DNA from: Mytilus edulis
Taxonomy: Eukaryota > Mollusca > Bivalvia > Mytilida > Mytilidae
Direction of reading: 5' to 3'
Length of the DNA: 64,000 nucleotides
Assembly: GCF_963676685.1 (NCBI RefSeq)
Contig: NC_092353.1
Location: 13,086,361 to 13,150,360 of the forward strand
Part shown: positions 10,294-24,086 of the stretch, one piece after another
Numbering within the stretch: the stretch's first letter is position 1
Layout: the number at the start of each line of letters is the position of its first letter
Notes under the pieces: model-generated
Database searches by the model: none
What the model was told of the DNA's origin: nothing
What the model saw: only the letters and a program-made list of their open reading frames with translations
Translations under genes and position numbers: made by a program

Positions 10294-13200
10294 CTAATAG
10301 GTCCTGATCTGACAGCAAGCAAGTCGAGCTCCAGCGTTTCCGGTTTTCAGACTCTCGTCATTACCCCCTCTTCCTAAATCATCAGGATCTGCGTGAACCT
10401 AAGTAAAAGTCAAGAACATAGGGGTGTTTTATTGAATCTTGTTTAAACTACTTTACCAATATATTCTTCTTGGGAAAGCTAAGAAATACATGTATCACAA
10501 ATATGAGCACAATAGTCATTTGTAAGCAGGTCTATATTTCACACCAGTTATTTTGTTAAATGTGTAGAGAATAAGAACAACAACTTACAAATTAGGAAAC
10601 TTTGGACATGTTGAAATATACGTATAAAGTCATAATTCTTCATTTGTGTTACACAATAAGATTGTGTGTCAGCGTATGCTAACAGGTTGAACAATGTCGG
10701 CTATTTTTCAGTCAATCAAACAAAACTAAATATTTGTTTCATTTATTTTTGTAAAACAAATATCAACATGATTTTGGTTAAACAATTTTTTATGCATTTA
10801 TATAACATCTTTAGTTTTAATTGAGTTATCATTAAAACGAAGATGTGGTATGATTGCCAATGAGACTACTATCCACTAAACGACAAAACTTACGGCCTAA
10901 TTTATGTAAAAAGAATTAAACGAAAAACAAATATCTAACACATCAATATTAACATGTGTCGGTGTCATATGGCCTATCCGTAGGCATTTTCAAAAACACT
11001 ACCGTTGAGTGCCACATCTAATCTGTGTGTTAACATTAATACATATAAAATTGTATTGATGATTTCATTTTAAATTCATTAAAAATGCCTTATGCTAAAA
11101 TAAGTTTCACCGCACAATACGACAATAGCCTATGATTAATACATTACACCTATATATCTACAGAGAATCGTTGATAACTTACCACAATACCTCTGCCGAT
11201 GATTGAAAGCTCTCGTCTTTCCCGCATTCTAATAAAATTGTCGTAAATAGCCAAATTTGCTACTCCCCAGTTGTTTGCGTAAATATTACCAAGGTCTCCA
11301 ACATGGCGACGCGGTGCATCACTTGGTCCTGCATGATTTTGGTTGAATGGATTAAAATGCGGTCCTGCATTACTGCAGTCTATAAATGTTAGATTTATTT
11401 ATATGCAGCATACAAGAATTAAGAAACAACATGTTTTTTATCAAATATGTTTGTTTACTCTATACATAGAAAATGTTTATACATTTTATTCGTATACATC
11501 GTACTAATTTCATATTGCGTAAATTAAAATTATTTTTTATAATAAAAGGATATTTGATACTGCAGAGATACTTATATGCCCCGGAAATCAGAGATTTATA
11601 TATCAATCAAAGATCGAAATGTAATAAACTTACTAGAACACACAAGCTTAGTGCACATAACCTTACTACTTATGAATATCTATTAGATACCACTTTTTCA
11701 CAAGTTATTTTTTAATACGTTTACTTACTACGTCCGAAAGTCCCTCGTTCATGGACATGGAAGCCGTGTAATCCAGGTCTCAAACCATATATTCTCCCTG
11801 TTATTTGAACATGTTGGGTATTGTACTGAAAATAATATATGCATAAGATTAACAACTCTTCATTGTTGTCCTGATATTTCCGTAACGTGTAAGCTGTTTA
11901 GTTCATCATTGCAAATCAGTTAAAGATGGTCAGAACATACAAGAGGGAAATTCTAACTCATAGATCAAAAATAAACTGACAACGCAATTGCTAAAAAAAA
12001 AAGACAAACAAACAGGTAATAGTACACAAAACACAACATAGAAAACTAAAGACTAAGCAACACGAACACCACCAAATACTTGGGGAAAAAACTCATGTGT
12101 TCTGAAAGGGTGAGTATATCCTACTCCATATGTGGCACTCGTCGTGTTGTTCATGCTTGTAGGTCACATTCGTGGTGAAAAGGGAAGTGGATTATTGTTA
12201 CGACATGTGGAACATATCAGATATCATCTGTGAAACGGTTTTTCCATAATGGTCGACTAACTCGTGATGGCATCCGTAAAATTTACGAGGGGATGGTCTT
12301 AACTTCACTATTTGTAACTCTTTGTTTAATAGCTTCCTTGTGAGCAGCAACTAACCAGTAAGGGTCATGGTAATGGAAAAAAAAGAACTGGACTCATGTA
12401 AACTGAAACTTTTCATTCTCTATGGTATCATTAACAAAGACATTTCAGATATATACAAAAAAAGCGGGCAGCCATTTATACTGTTTGCGTTCTTGACTTT
12501 TTTTAGTAATTGTTTCTTACCTCTTAATAGACGGACCTATTTTTACCTTCTTATTATTGTATTAGTTCATTTACTTTCTCAATGTATAGAAGTTTGTCAC
12601 TTAGGTCAACTGCGATTTGACTCGGGTTACTCGTGTATAGAGACGGGTAGAGTTTCTCTTAAACGTAATCAAGTTAACCTTTTGACCCGAGTGCTACCTA
12701 CCTCGAAGGTAGGTTTAGTCGATTAGAGTAAACAAACACGAGATTGAAGAACAAGACATTTAGTGAAGTAAGTAAAAACTGAAAACAAAGTATCTTCAAG
12801 CTTAAGCTATTAGCATTTTACACTGGGTAACAAATGGCAACAATAAAAAGTTTAATAAACCAAAAAAAATGCAAAATGCAACTGTTATTAATTAAATACA
12901 AAAAATGAACGTTTCCATCGATTTGGTACGACATGATCAACCAGTGTGGGTACTTTGCCGTTGCTGGCAACTAGAAATAGATTATTCTTTAGGCTGTAGC
13001 ATATTTATATAGCAAAGGCTATTTTGCTTGTTGTTTTTAAGATGGCATTTCTTATATTTTTCGACAGAACAATTAAAAATAAACGGCGCCGGCAAAATAG
13101 AAAAATAAGCTTTTTGGCCAGTTTTGATTAAAATATCTTAACTAATCCGACACAAAGGCATATATTTTAGCAATGTTCATTTTTCCGGCGCTGGAAATAT

Positions 13201-16200
13201 CGTAAATTATCATCTGGCCGCTTTCTTTGTAAGCAGATATTTTTTATATTTACTTTTGAAAAGTACTATGAAAATGTACATTATTAATATAACACAAAAC
13301 AAATCTTATCATTACTCTTATAGTTAAATAATATAACACTAATAATGAATATTCGAGATCATAATTGTTTAAAACATTTCTAAAATTCTTTTGAAGGATT
13401 TGAAGTTTTACGTAACGCTACTTTTTTTACACGAGTAACCCGATTTAATCAAATCAATGTCGACATTGGTGTTAAGGAAATTATCATCTGATTGTAAACC
13501 CATAGGTTAATTCGGAAGGGTATGTAAAGCAACAGAAATGGGAAATGTTTCGAACAGACACCAACCCAACCACACCTCATATTTTTACAGCAAAAAATAC
13601 TCCGTGATTGATTTCACTCCAACTAAGCATATTGGAATTTTAAATGAGTTGAAACCAATAAGTAATTAAATGAAATATTCCTTACAAAGTTCAACTTCAT
13701 TATTAAGAACAATAAATATTTGTAATAATTGTGGTCAATTTCTATCATTTGTCTATCGACCGAGAAGAAAATTGGGAAAAATCCAAAGTTTGTCTTTTTT
13801 AAAGAGAAATTGAAAAAGTAACTGTTTAAAATCATGCAACCCTTTGTAAACTTTGGAAAAGAAAACAGGGCATTCATTAGGAATATGTAAATCAAAAAAC
13901 TTAAAACATAACTGACTTTAAATTCATAAACTGTTTTGGCAAAAGTATTAACTGCTGTCAACGAATAAAATATCGAATCATTAGTTAAAAGCTAGAACAA
14001 CTTTTATTATATCTACATTCTTGAAAAACAATGGATGACATCGATTATTATTCAAACATGGTGCGCTATTAATTGAAAAATGACATGATACTTTTCAAGA
14101 ATTTTGATTTATCTTAACTGCTTTAGTGCAACCGTTATACTTTTGCTTTAGTTTCAAAAATATAAGTCAAACACTGCATTTTGCCCTATGTTCTAGTATA
14201 GCCATATATGACATGTTGGTTGTCAGGTAGGGTCATCGGACACATTCTTTTTATTACAAAAATGTACGAAAAATTGTTAAATTTTACTTTAAAGGGGTCA
14301 ATAGACCGTTTTTGTCATGTTAAATTATTTGTAGATATGACTTTACTTAACATTATTGCTGTTTACGGTTTATCTCTTTCTATTACAATATTTAAGATAA
14401 TAACAAAAAACTGCAACATTTTCTTAAAATTACAAGTTAAGGGGCAGTATCCCAACAACGAGTTGTCTGATTTTTTGAAAATATTTCAAGGAGTTTCAGA
14501 GGAGAATATTTTGGTGAAAGTTAACAGACGGCGACGGACAACAAATACTTAAAATGATTCAACTTATCTAGTATATTCTAAATTCAAAACCATATATATA
14601 TATATATATCTTAATTGTTTAATATCACAGAACTAATTATTGCGTCATATATAGACGTGTATACTAGTGTTGCCTTTATGTTTATACAGGTATATATAGA
14701 TAATGGTAGTAATTTGATTTTCAATTATACGTCAATTAGGCGTCAGTATAGAAAAATAATCTTTCCGAAGATGATACTGTAAAACATAGAGTTTTTAATA
14801 TGATTATAGTGACCATCTTGTTACATAGTTCAAAGACATTCTTCAGAAAAGGGACCTAACTATTTTCATTCATCGAAATCAAATTGGAAAGAGTGTTGTC
14901 ATGCCATATAAGACGCTTTTTTCATCCATTTCTTAAATTGATGTAAACAGGACTCAAGAAATCTGCTAAAACATCTCTTGATCTTTTTTTGATAAATGTT
15001 TTAAAAAAGGTTAACAAAAATAGCGAAACCCATGGTAAAGGGAAAAAAGGGATGGAAAAATACCTGGAAAAATCAAACGCTTCACCATACATTTACCAAC
15101 CAATGAAATATTGCTTATTCGAATATCACATTTTAAACGTAATTAAGAAAGTATAAACGAGTTACGTATACGGCAATTTCTAGATCTGGAGAAAAGTAAG
15201 AAAAACAAACTTTCTGAACTTGAAACTTTATCTGATCCAACTAAACGAAAAAAGACTTTTTTATTAGTTGGATTCGTTATGTTGCCGTTTGTGTTTGTTG
15301 CACTTCAGTGGTCCTGTTGTTCCTTTTTTATTCTCTTATATTTGATGGGTTTTTATTTTAGTTAGTGGGTTTTAGTTTGTAACCTAGATTTGTTTTCTCT
15401 CAATCGATATACTAGTATGTCTTTTGAACGCCGGTATACTACTGTTACTTTTTCTTATCGGGTCAAAAATCAATTGTGGTATTAAAAACATTAACTTTAC
15501 TAAATATATTTTTCTATACATATTATGCACTAACGGTCATACAACCAGTCTATACTTTGTATATGCCATCGCGTAATGTAATGTTTTCCCAGACTGTTTA
15601 TGGGGTCCTTACACTAAATAAATGGATGTGTACTGCTTGATTTGAATATGGTTAAATTGATTGTTGGTGCTCGTTGTATATATAAAAATATTTAAAGTTT
15701 ATTGTTTTAAAGATTTATCAGGCCTATGTCTTTTTGTTTGAATTGTCAATTCAGATTTTTGTTATATCTTACTACAATAAGATATGGGTTAGACCTTCTC
15801 TTAAAGTCCATACTGTGCCCTTGATTTGTTAACATGTACCTCATTTTGGTCTTCGGTGGATAGTTGTCTTATTATTAATCATACTACGCTTTCGTTTTCT
15901 TCCATGCTTGTTCAAATAATTAAGTGATCGCCACTTAGAAATACCACATAACAATGAACATTATGAATTAGAAGTATTTTTGTTGTTTATAAAAAACAAT
16001 CAACAAAAATAAAAAAAAGACTCCGTTATATAATGTATGGATGACTTTTAAATTAAAGTATGTTTACGTAACAATGTTTTTTTGTTATTTGTTTTTTTTT
16101 TCTGTTTAACCAACTAAAACAGGCCTATTTGTAATAATCATTCATAATATTTGTCAAAGTTGACCTTAAACTTTGATCATTTACCAATAACTTGTCCTGT

Positions 16201-19200
16201 TTTATGTACGCGGTAGTTACAAACAAGTTAATAGAGTACAGAAACGTTTCTCGCTTGAATAGAACTCGGTTGATTGAAAACATGTGAGAAAACGTTCGTA
16301 AAACCAACTTGCAAAGCTTTAATGTGTGTTTTCAAAATCACAAATAACTTATTACTTATCTTTGTCTAACAGGTTATATAACACATGCAATAACTTAATT
16401 TTTTTCTTATACTTGTTGACGCAAGGTTAGTATTCCTTGTACTCTGTTTCGATTTGTTGGGTCATACAACTGGCAGTATGCTCTGGTATCTCTTTGCCCT
16501 GTTGATAAACAAAAATATATATTTATTTATATTGTTTGAAGGTTCATGTTTCAAACTGGGTATTTAACTAGCTTTGTAAGAAAGAAAGAAGCAAAACAAA
16601 ACATGAGGAGGTTGTTATTCTTTGAAAAGGTACTACAAATTGATGCTATCACGGACGATGTAAAACAAACATAATCCCGCCACATGCTACATGTGCTTTT
16701 CCCAAGTCCGGATTATGAAGTTCAGTGGTTGTCGTTTGTTCATGTTTGTCTTATTTGTTTGTCGTTACTTGATTGGTTATAAATTAGACCCTTAGTTTTC
16801 TCAATTAAATTGTTTATTATATATTTCATGTTGGGTCTTTCTGGCCGACTAAATTTTATGCTTTTTTTCTCATTGTTGACCTCCTTATTTTGGAAATAGA
16901 AGACGTGTTTTTAACTTACTAACTAAGTAAAAATAATAATCTCCAGACCATAGCAACATTATCATTATAATAGTTCTCATATTTACTGTACTGATTTTTA
17001 TATACCATATGCCAATTTTAACAAGGTATGTCTCCTCAGTGATGCCCATATCAAAGTACCAGACGAAAATTAAAATTTTTTACCAATATTTTGGCACAAC
17101 AAACGGTATTTCTAAAGGTCTTGGCACAAATGTTGGTTTTTTTTGGCGCCGGAATATTTTTCGAAACGACTTCTTTTTATTTTCTTTATATAGTTTTATC
17201 TTTTATCTGCATAGTTAAAGGTGGCACGGTAGTATTTGCATTCCAGAATTTAGGTTGCTCTTTTGTGTACCCTACTGAGGTTAATGTATCTAAACAGTGT
17301 GATTGGACAACAAATACAGTATCAACTGAACATACTTTCCCAAACTGAGGGATGAATCAGGTGTAGAAAAGTATGAAATAATTTTACATACAGATGAAAA
17401 TGAATTTTTGAGAATTTTTTTTAATTTTTTATTCACTGCACCATAAAAAACCTAAAAGAACTAGTGGCCTTAGGTTTTTAAAAATAGCAAAAAAAGTAAA
17501 CGGTCATGATACATATTCAAATTCATTTCTGAATAGTAAAATGAAAGTACTTCAGTTAACTGTGAATGTAGAATTTTTTGCAGTGTTAGAAAGTGGTGAA
17601 AATTCTAAAAAGGCTATCATTATCCCTTATGGGCCAGGAAATACTACCGTGCCACCTTAAACAAATCTTTAAGCTTTGGTATATTTGCCTGTGGGTGGAT
17701 TTATCTTTATTGAGATCTAAAAAAGTTTTTAGTGTCGAGTTTTATGCAAACAGATTAAATAAATGATAGTGGGGATGAATTTCATTAATGATGGGAGTTC
17801 ACATATAACTGCTTATTTGGCGATAAAAGAAAATGTGTTCCTCCTTGTCTACAATTTTGCAAACTTTACACATTCTATCTTTTCTTGGCATTTTCTTATA
17901 TTGACCTGTTTTAATTTGCAAGTTATGGTCACTTGTCGAATTTTGTTAAAAGTTGACGACTTAAAAAAAAGTTTTAGATTGTGCAAGTAGTCTTCAGTCT
18001 GGTCAAAGCACGTGTATTTCCGTAAATAAAAGAAACAGTGGTATATAGCTGTTCAAAGGTCATACATCAATTGAGAGAAAACAAATCCGGGTCACAAACT
18101 TAAAAATAGGGAAACACTTCAAACCATATGAGGAAAACAATGAAACAACAGAAACACTGAAGGCAACAAAAACAACATACATAGGAACGAACTATTAGAA
18201 AACAACTGTTATATTTCTTACTTGGTACAGGACAGTTTAAGAAAAACATTTGGTTGAACCTGGTTTATATATAACATTTTTTTAACAGCGGTATACTACT
18301 GTCGCCTTTATTTTTGGCTAGCCAAACCTCACGCTTTATGCCAATGTTTAAAATTCCGCTAAAATTCAACAAATATTTTCAAAGGTAATTTCATAAACTG
18401 GCTAAAAACTTTTAATTTATTTATCTTAGACAGTTTTTCTTTTGTCACACAATATCAGTTAGACTAACACTGTCTTGAATTAGAAATACTTTTTTGAAAT
18501 AAAAGAACTTCAGATATTTAAAATCCTCATAAATTATTTATAAAGAAGAAAAAGATATTATAATCTCAAACTTAACGTGTCTGTTGTGTGATACAGATAG
18601 TCTGTATTTTTAAAATGGCTTAACGGTGTGAAAACTACTTATTTGAACTTAAACAAAAATAAATTACATTCAAATTGTTGAATGAATACGGGAAAATCTT
18701 TTTTAATGCAATAGAATTTGATGCGACTGAAATACAAGTAAGAGGTGTAGCGCTGTGAATTCAACGCACCATTGTCTATATTTGAAAATGCATGTACCAA
18801 GTCAGGAATATGACAGTTGTTATCCATTCGTTTGATGTGTTTTATCATCTGATTTTGCCATTTGATAAGGGACCTTCCGTTTTGAATTTTTCTCGGAGTT
18901 CATAATTTTTGTGATTCTTCTTTTTGAATATTATTTTAATCGATATCATTCAAGTTCAAGTTGCCTTGAATCTTGTTTCATTTAGTCAGAATATCTATCG
19001 GGAAATCAATCCGTGCTAAACACAGAATAAGCAAAGAGAAAAATAAAAAAAGAGGTTTCCAGTTGTCGGTTAACTATCATGTATTGAACGCTACCACGTA
19101 TGGAATATGGAGCGGAAAAATCTGAAGATTAAGGACAAATACAAAATATATTTACAGGCGGTAAAGATGAAGATCATCCTTCCTTATAGTGCAATCATTT

Positions 19201-19610
19201 GGTTTAAGTTATTTACATTTTGTCTTGTCGAGCTTTTATAGCTTCTTCACGCGGTTTCGGTTTTGCACTTTCCTGAAGGTCATACATTTGTACGATGTTG
19301 CCTAAACACAGGTAATTGATCTTTGGTGGATAGTAAGATATCTCATTAGTATTCATACCACGTCTTCTTGTCTTTACTAGTCTAACGATATTGTAGACAT
19401 GTAAGCAAGTTAAATCGCAAGCATTTCGGGGATTTTACGTTTCGTAGAACTTAAAGAACCTGTTATTCACACAGTAGAATGTGTCCCTTCCTAAAGGACA
19501 TTGTTTTTGCGGATAATATCATGTTTAATCGTATAATCTCAAGAAGGCTTACCTTGAACCATGGATGTAGCAAGAAAAACCAACACACCTAAAGTTAGCA
19601 TAAGAATCAT
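10294..19610 (-). CDS. Secreted Cu/Zn superoxide dismutase, five exons
   Basis: Minus-strand exons: 19553-19610, 16413-16498, 11729-11825, 11183-11379 and 10294-10398, with GT/AG introns. Phases agree at all joins and the total is 543 nt (180 aa plus TAG). Exon 1 is a signal peptide ending in VQG. The mature protein is a Cu/Zn superoxide dismutase, which converts superoxide to peroxide and oxygen. Seen: GFHVHE (two Cu His), GPHFNPF (bridging His), NHAGP and RRHVGD (Zn His, Asp), VHADPDDLG (fourth Cu His), the conserved Cys before the bridging His, and [10 protein letters not shown] with the active-site Arg and partner Cys. All ligands are present, so an active extracellular enzyme is expected, as for bivalve haemolymph SODs. 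Oddities: a CC pair at the C-terminal cysteine and basic insertions (RMRERRE). Start chosen as the only ATG giving a signal peptide. Confidence 0.88.
10838..11040 (+). repeat. Dispersed repeat in SOD intron 4
   Basis: Starts with AAGATGTGGTATGATTGCC and continues with AATGAGACTACTATCCAC and TAACACATCAATAT. The same family occurs at about 47690-47950, 52730-52920, 61850-62110 and 62833-63066, and inverted at 37093-37200 and 53697-53752. I recall it as common in mussels. Confidence 0.6.
11945..12370 (-). repeat. Dispersed repeat in SOD intron 2
   Basis: A long minus-orientation copy of the GGCGTTGTCAG family. It includes AACACAACATAGAAAACTAA, then CATATGTGGCACTCGTCGTG, then GTAAAATTTACGAGGGGATG. 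It lies in the 4.6-kb second intron of the superoxide dismutase gene. Confidence 0.6.
12371..16412. other. Rest of SOD intron 2, no internal gene
   Basis: AT-rich intron. A 15-bp inverted match, CGGGTTACTCGTGTA near 12622 against its complement near 13430, may mark another inverted-repeat element of about 0.8 kb. Two GGCGCCGG/CCGGCGC patches lie near 13085 and 13185. About 15280-15480 is a dispersed-repeat fragment. A TA microsatellite lies near 14594-14608. Open frames of 112-119 codons here lack splice or family support. Confidence 0.45.
16715..16900 (-). repeat. Dispersed repeat in SOD intron 1
   Basis: Contains GTTTGTCGTTACTTGATTGG, TTTTCTCAATTAAATTGTTT and TTTTTCTCATTGTTGACCTC, matching the inverse of the AAGATGTGGTATGATTGCC family and the copy near 2640-2880. 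Confidence 0.5.
17219..17656. mobile_element. TTAA-flanked inverted-repeat element (MITE-like)
   Basis: The left end reads AGGTGGCACGGTAGTATTTG and the right end GGAAATACTACCGTGCCACC, so the termini are inverted copies over about 18 bp. TTAA directly flanks both sides (17215-17218 and 17657-17660), as expected for a piggyBac-type target duplication. The 438-bp interior has no transposase. It lies in the first SOD intron. Confidence 0.7.
17660..19552. other. Rest of SOD intron 1, repeat fragments
   Basis: Dispersed-repeat fragments at about 18060-18320 (CAATTGAGAGAAAACAAATC region and its inverse) and 18770-18915 (CATGTACCAAGTCAGGAATA). No additional exon was found between exons 1 and 2. Confidence 0.45.
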
Positions 19611-19646
19611 CTTTCCTTGTTTGACAACTTGACTATTGTTGATCAG

Positions 19647-19654
19647 TATTTATA
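19647..19654 (-). promoter_or_regulatory. TATA-like box of the SOD gene
   Basis: TATAAATA on the minus strand, 37-44 nt upstream of the SOD start codon, implying a very short 5' leader if used. The AAGTTGTCAAACAA motif lies between it and the ATG and is shared with the orphan signal exons. Confidence 0.4.
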
Positions 19655-22514
19655 CGAACAAGTACAGGTATGTGCTGTTGAAACGTGTTGTTTCATTTAC
19701 GGTTGCCAGATCTATTAATTATTTGTCTTGTGCATTTCGTATGATATCTTTCACTGTCTCTAGAAATAATGTTTGGCACTAGATGTAACTATCCGAAATC
19801 TGATATATCGGGCTAAATTAAACCGTTATCATCGAAACCAGAATACTTTATCACCAAATTTAACGTGCGAAAGAGAAATTGGAAGGTGTTGGCGTTTTGT
19901 AACATTTACTCTCTTAACAAAACTTGACAGAAAAAAAGAAAAGCAAGGGCGATAAGTTTCTTTGGAAAGAGACATACATACAAATATACTTCATCTGTTA
20001 AATGTTTTTATTGTTATTTCATTTCACCATGGACTTTTTATTCTACCAATGGTAATATGTTTGTGTTTTTAACTGATGGAAATGCATAATCTCTAGAAGG
20101 AGCATGATCAGGTGCGTCTCTCGCTATGCATTCATCTCTCGAAATGCGAATCCACATTTCGTCAAAATGTTACGAGAATAGAACGCAATCTATTATATTA
20201 TTTGGTTGCACAAAAATCATACTACTAAGGTTGATAATAAAGCTTACACAATTCAGTATAGGTATGATCAATTGTGTCGTAATTTTGTTTTATGAATTTC
20301 ATTCCAGACGTATACTTCTATTATGTCAAATGTAACAAGATGTAAGACTGAGAGTACATGTTGCTAGTGAGGTTTGACAAAGACTATGTGTATCATTTAT
20401 TTTAGGTAAAACACACCTTTCGACTGATAAGTTCTGTACATGTTTGATACGAATGATGTAAGACTTGTTTGACAACGAATACTTATTCGTAAATAAATTG
20501 ATATAAGGTCGAAAATCCAAGTAACGAACATTATATGCATGTAAATATCTCAAACAATTTGTTTCCCTTTATAACAAGTATAGTATTACATGACAATAAT
20601 GTATATAATTCACAAATATGTAGACAGGCAACTGTGTGTCTAATTAAATGATAAAAATTAAAACAACAGATGTACCAACCAATAAAAAGTAAAATCCTAA
20701 AAATACCAAATGCCGAGAAAATTAAAAACGGAAAGTCCCTATTCAAATGGCAAAATCAAAAGCTCAAGCACCTCAAACTAATGGGTTACAACAGTCATGT
20801 TCATAACTAAGTACAGGCATTTTCTTATGTACAAAATGGTGGGTTAAACCTGGTTTTATAGCTAACTAAAAATTCTTACTCCTTTGCAATCGCATAAATA
20901 AATCTATTATATTGACAACGATGGGTGAACAAAACTAACAGACATAATAGATAAAGATATAAAAAATTTGGATACAGCAGTCAACATTATGTTACAGTTT
21001 TCATCAATATAAAAACAAACAAACATGTAAAAAACACACATAAAGGCATATAGACAAATTAATCACATAAGTAAAAAGAAAGACAAGAATACGAGTTAAC
21101 TATATCACAATAACACAATGACAAGATGTTAAAGAGATACTCCTAGTATAACCGGTAACAGTTGTAAATAGAGACCGATATGCAAACTCTTTTTATTTCC
21201 ATATGTATTATCTCACCTCCTATACATTTCTAGGAAAATGATTTGTCACAAGCGTCCGTGTGGATACCGTGTAAATTTCATATGGGGTTAGAAGTCTTGG
21301 TTTATTGGTGGGGTTCGTGTTGTTTATTTTTTCTATTTTTTTTATAGTTTTCTATGTTATGTCATGTGTACTATTGTTTGTCTGTTTGTCCTTTTCATTT
21401 TTAGCCATGGCGTTGTCAGTTTATTTTTGTTTTATGAGTTTGACTGTCCCTCTGTTATCATTCGTCCCGCTTTTATTTCAATATACGGTTAGTAGTGATG
21501 TTATGTCCTTTTATAAAAACAACACGATGTTGAGAAAAATCTGAAGTATCTCGTCCGGACAACAGACGGAAATATTGATGATGAACTACTAAAAGAAATG
21601 CAGAAAATACATTAAGCCAACAAGATGATATTGTTGGCATTTGTTTTTGTATAGATTATTGGAAGTATGATCTTTATATCAAAGACTTGATCACTGGTCT
21701 CAATGCCACATGTCAAGATAGTCGTTAAGATAAATACGGTACACAGTATGCTCGTGGTCTAATATTATTAGTTACATAGTGTGTTAGTGACCTTATTCTA
21801 TGCAAATATATATAATGGGTCACTAAATGTCGCATTGGGTGAGAGCGACGCTCGAATCCCTATATGGAATTAACTTACTCCATATGTATCGTATTAGGTC
21901 ACTCGCACAGTCACTATGTAAAAAAGTTATCTTACCAACTATCTTTAACATGTGGTAATCTAAATAGTGACCTAAAAAAAATCAAGTATTCGATACCGTC
22001 TGTATCTAGAACCTAAACACCGTGATCATATATCACCACTACTAACTGTGAATTGCAATAGACGTATTTGCACTTGTATGCAAAATTGTGCGCCATTACG
22101 TAGAATCACACAGGTTCCCGTCAACTTTGACTCAACAATTCAAAATTTGACGTCACAATAAAAAGGTGATTGTTGCTTGACGTCAGAAGGTTATTCGGAG
22201 GCGATCTAAGGTCATTTGGAGACATAATTCAGCTAAATACCAAAAATGTAAATACGTTTATTAGCCCCGTATACCAACCTAATATGGAATATACACTGTC
22301 TCAAAGCGGTTCCCTTTAAACAATCATATTCCTAGATGCTTGTTTCCAAAAGTGTTTGGTTTTTTTTTCAATTATCTCGTAATTATTGGTTGATAATAGA
22401 CATAGAAAAATACATTTGCAGGAGGACCAGGTCTATTCATATTGATGTTTATGTTTATATCGTGCTATGTGACCGTCGGCAATACCTGGTTGTTTAAGAC
22501 TTATTATAAGTTGA
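19655..22514. other. Intergenic with dispersed repeats
   Basis: Holds a minus-orientation repeat fragment at about 20690-20880, a GGCGTTGTCAG-family copy at 21280-21480 (+) and an inverted-repeat element at 21772-21940. ORFs at 20126-20746 are AT-rich and unsupported. No gene is recognised. Confidence 0.45.
21772..21940. repeat. Short imperfect inverted repeat
   Basis: TTACATAGTGTGTTAGTGACC at the left is mirrored at the right, where the complement reads ACATAGTGACTGTGCGAGTG then ACCTAATACG. The interior is about 110 bp with no coding potential. It is probably a small fold-back element. Confidence 0.45.
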
Positions 22515-24086
22515 ATATGTGTTTTAGCATGTTATAAATCAGATATAAGAATTTGAGTCAAATTGGTGAATCTGTTACAAGGCAACATTTCTGTCCATAT
22601 TCAAATTTCTTTTTTTTTTTCAAGTGATAGTCTAAATTTGTTATCACCCGCTTTTTCCCCAGAGAGATAATGAAGAATTTCATTATTGGTTGGTAATTTA
22701 CTCTGATGGCAATGTAACAAAATCTGACAAAATACCGTAAGAGTATTATGTACCGCCCATTACTTCATTGTTCATACGTTCTCCCAAGCCCTGGTTGATT
22801 TCTAAAGATTTCGATGTTGTTGACAGTTGTTGACTTTTCTTTTATAGTTATCGAGGTGTTTTGTTTGACAAATGTAAAAAAATGCATGTAGTTCAAATTC
22901 CTACAAAAAAAACAGATATTGCCAGTTTTTGCCTGTGTTTTATAACAACTTTTTATACAAGTATTCATCATTGTTCAAGACAGTAAAAGTCACAATAACT
23001 TTTTATGCAAATAACTTGAAAGGACTTTAAATTGAAAGAAACAGAATAATGGAACTTTATATCTACAGGAGACAGGATTTTACACTAATGGATACTTTTA
23101 AAAATATCCCTGTCTACCAATTAGAATGTGCAGTTCGAAGGCAAACATAATTATTCGATTCAATATTGAGATTATCATTGGAAGATATAACATAGACAAT
23201 GTATCATGATTTATTCAAAAGCTAAATCAATTAAACATGTAGAGGCTATAGGACACCGGCCCGTATGTGAGGTTTGAATATAAAGCCAAGTCAGAACAAT
23301 GGTAAACTAAATCATAACTTGCGGTGATGCATTATAGGTTAATATGGCGTCCTTTGGTTAACTTATGGTACATATAAGAGCCACGTCTGTGAGAAATTAC
23401 GAAAACTTAAGAATGTTCCATTTAGGACATTAATGTCATGATGCATAGTGTACCTGAAATGCCCATGATCGCTGTTGGGGGTTTCGAGCTGATGCAGTGA
23501 CTGTCTCACAAGTGTTGTCGTTTTTGTGTGCCGTTTCTTTTCCTTATCATCATCGATTTTTTTATAGTTTTTATTTCAATTAAAATTATGATACACGCGT
23601 GTGATGCTTCTTTTTCAGGTGTTTCTCTTTCTTCTTGCTTAATAAATCTGGCAAACTATGATATAACACACAAGTTGCTTGATTTGATACTTTAGGAATA
23701 AAATCAATATCATTGTCAGCTGTTTATGTCACAATTAATACATTATCGGAAAACCACTTTATTCATTTCGTTTCATTTGAATAGAAATGTCCTTCCTAAG
23801 TATGATGAATTACATAAACGAAAATACATGCGCCTAAAGTATGCTTGTTACTGGCGTATACAACAGTAGTGCGTCATGCAAAATCTACCACCATTGAAAT
23901 ATGAATCCGAATTAAATGCACTCCTCTTGTTGTATTTATTTGGAGGACTAATTAACTTTCGAAATTTCATCATAAAAACTAAATATTCCTGAGGTGATTT
24001 CAATTCATGTTTAATTCAATTTTCAATTCTATCAAACATGTTACTTGAATTGTATGTTATGTTAAATATTAAAAAAAAGCGAACAG

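Noticed and set aside
12367..12726. 119-codon plus-strand ORF
   Set aside because: Lies in the SOD intron, overlaps repeat sequence, unsupported composition and no domain.
21505..21615. Short plus-strand open segment reading DVEKNLKYLVRTTDGN and so on to a stop
   Set aside because: About 30 codons of coding-like texture, but no acceptor, no family and it borders a dispersed repeat; could be a relic.
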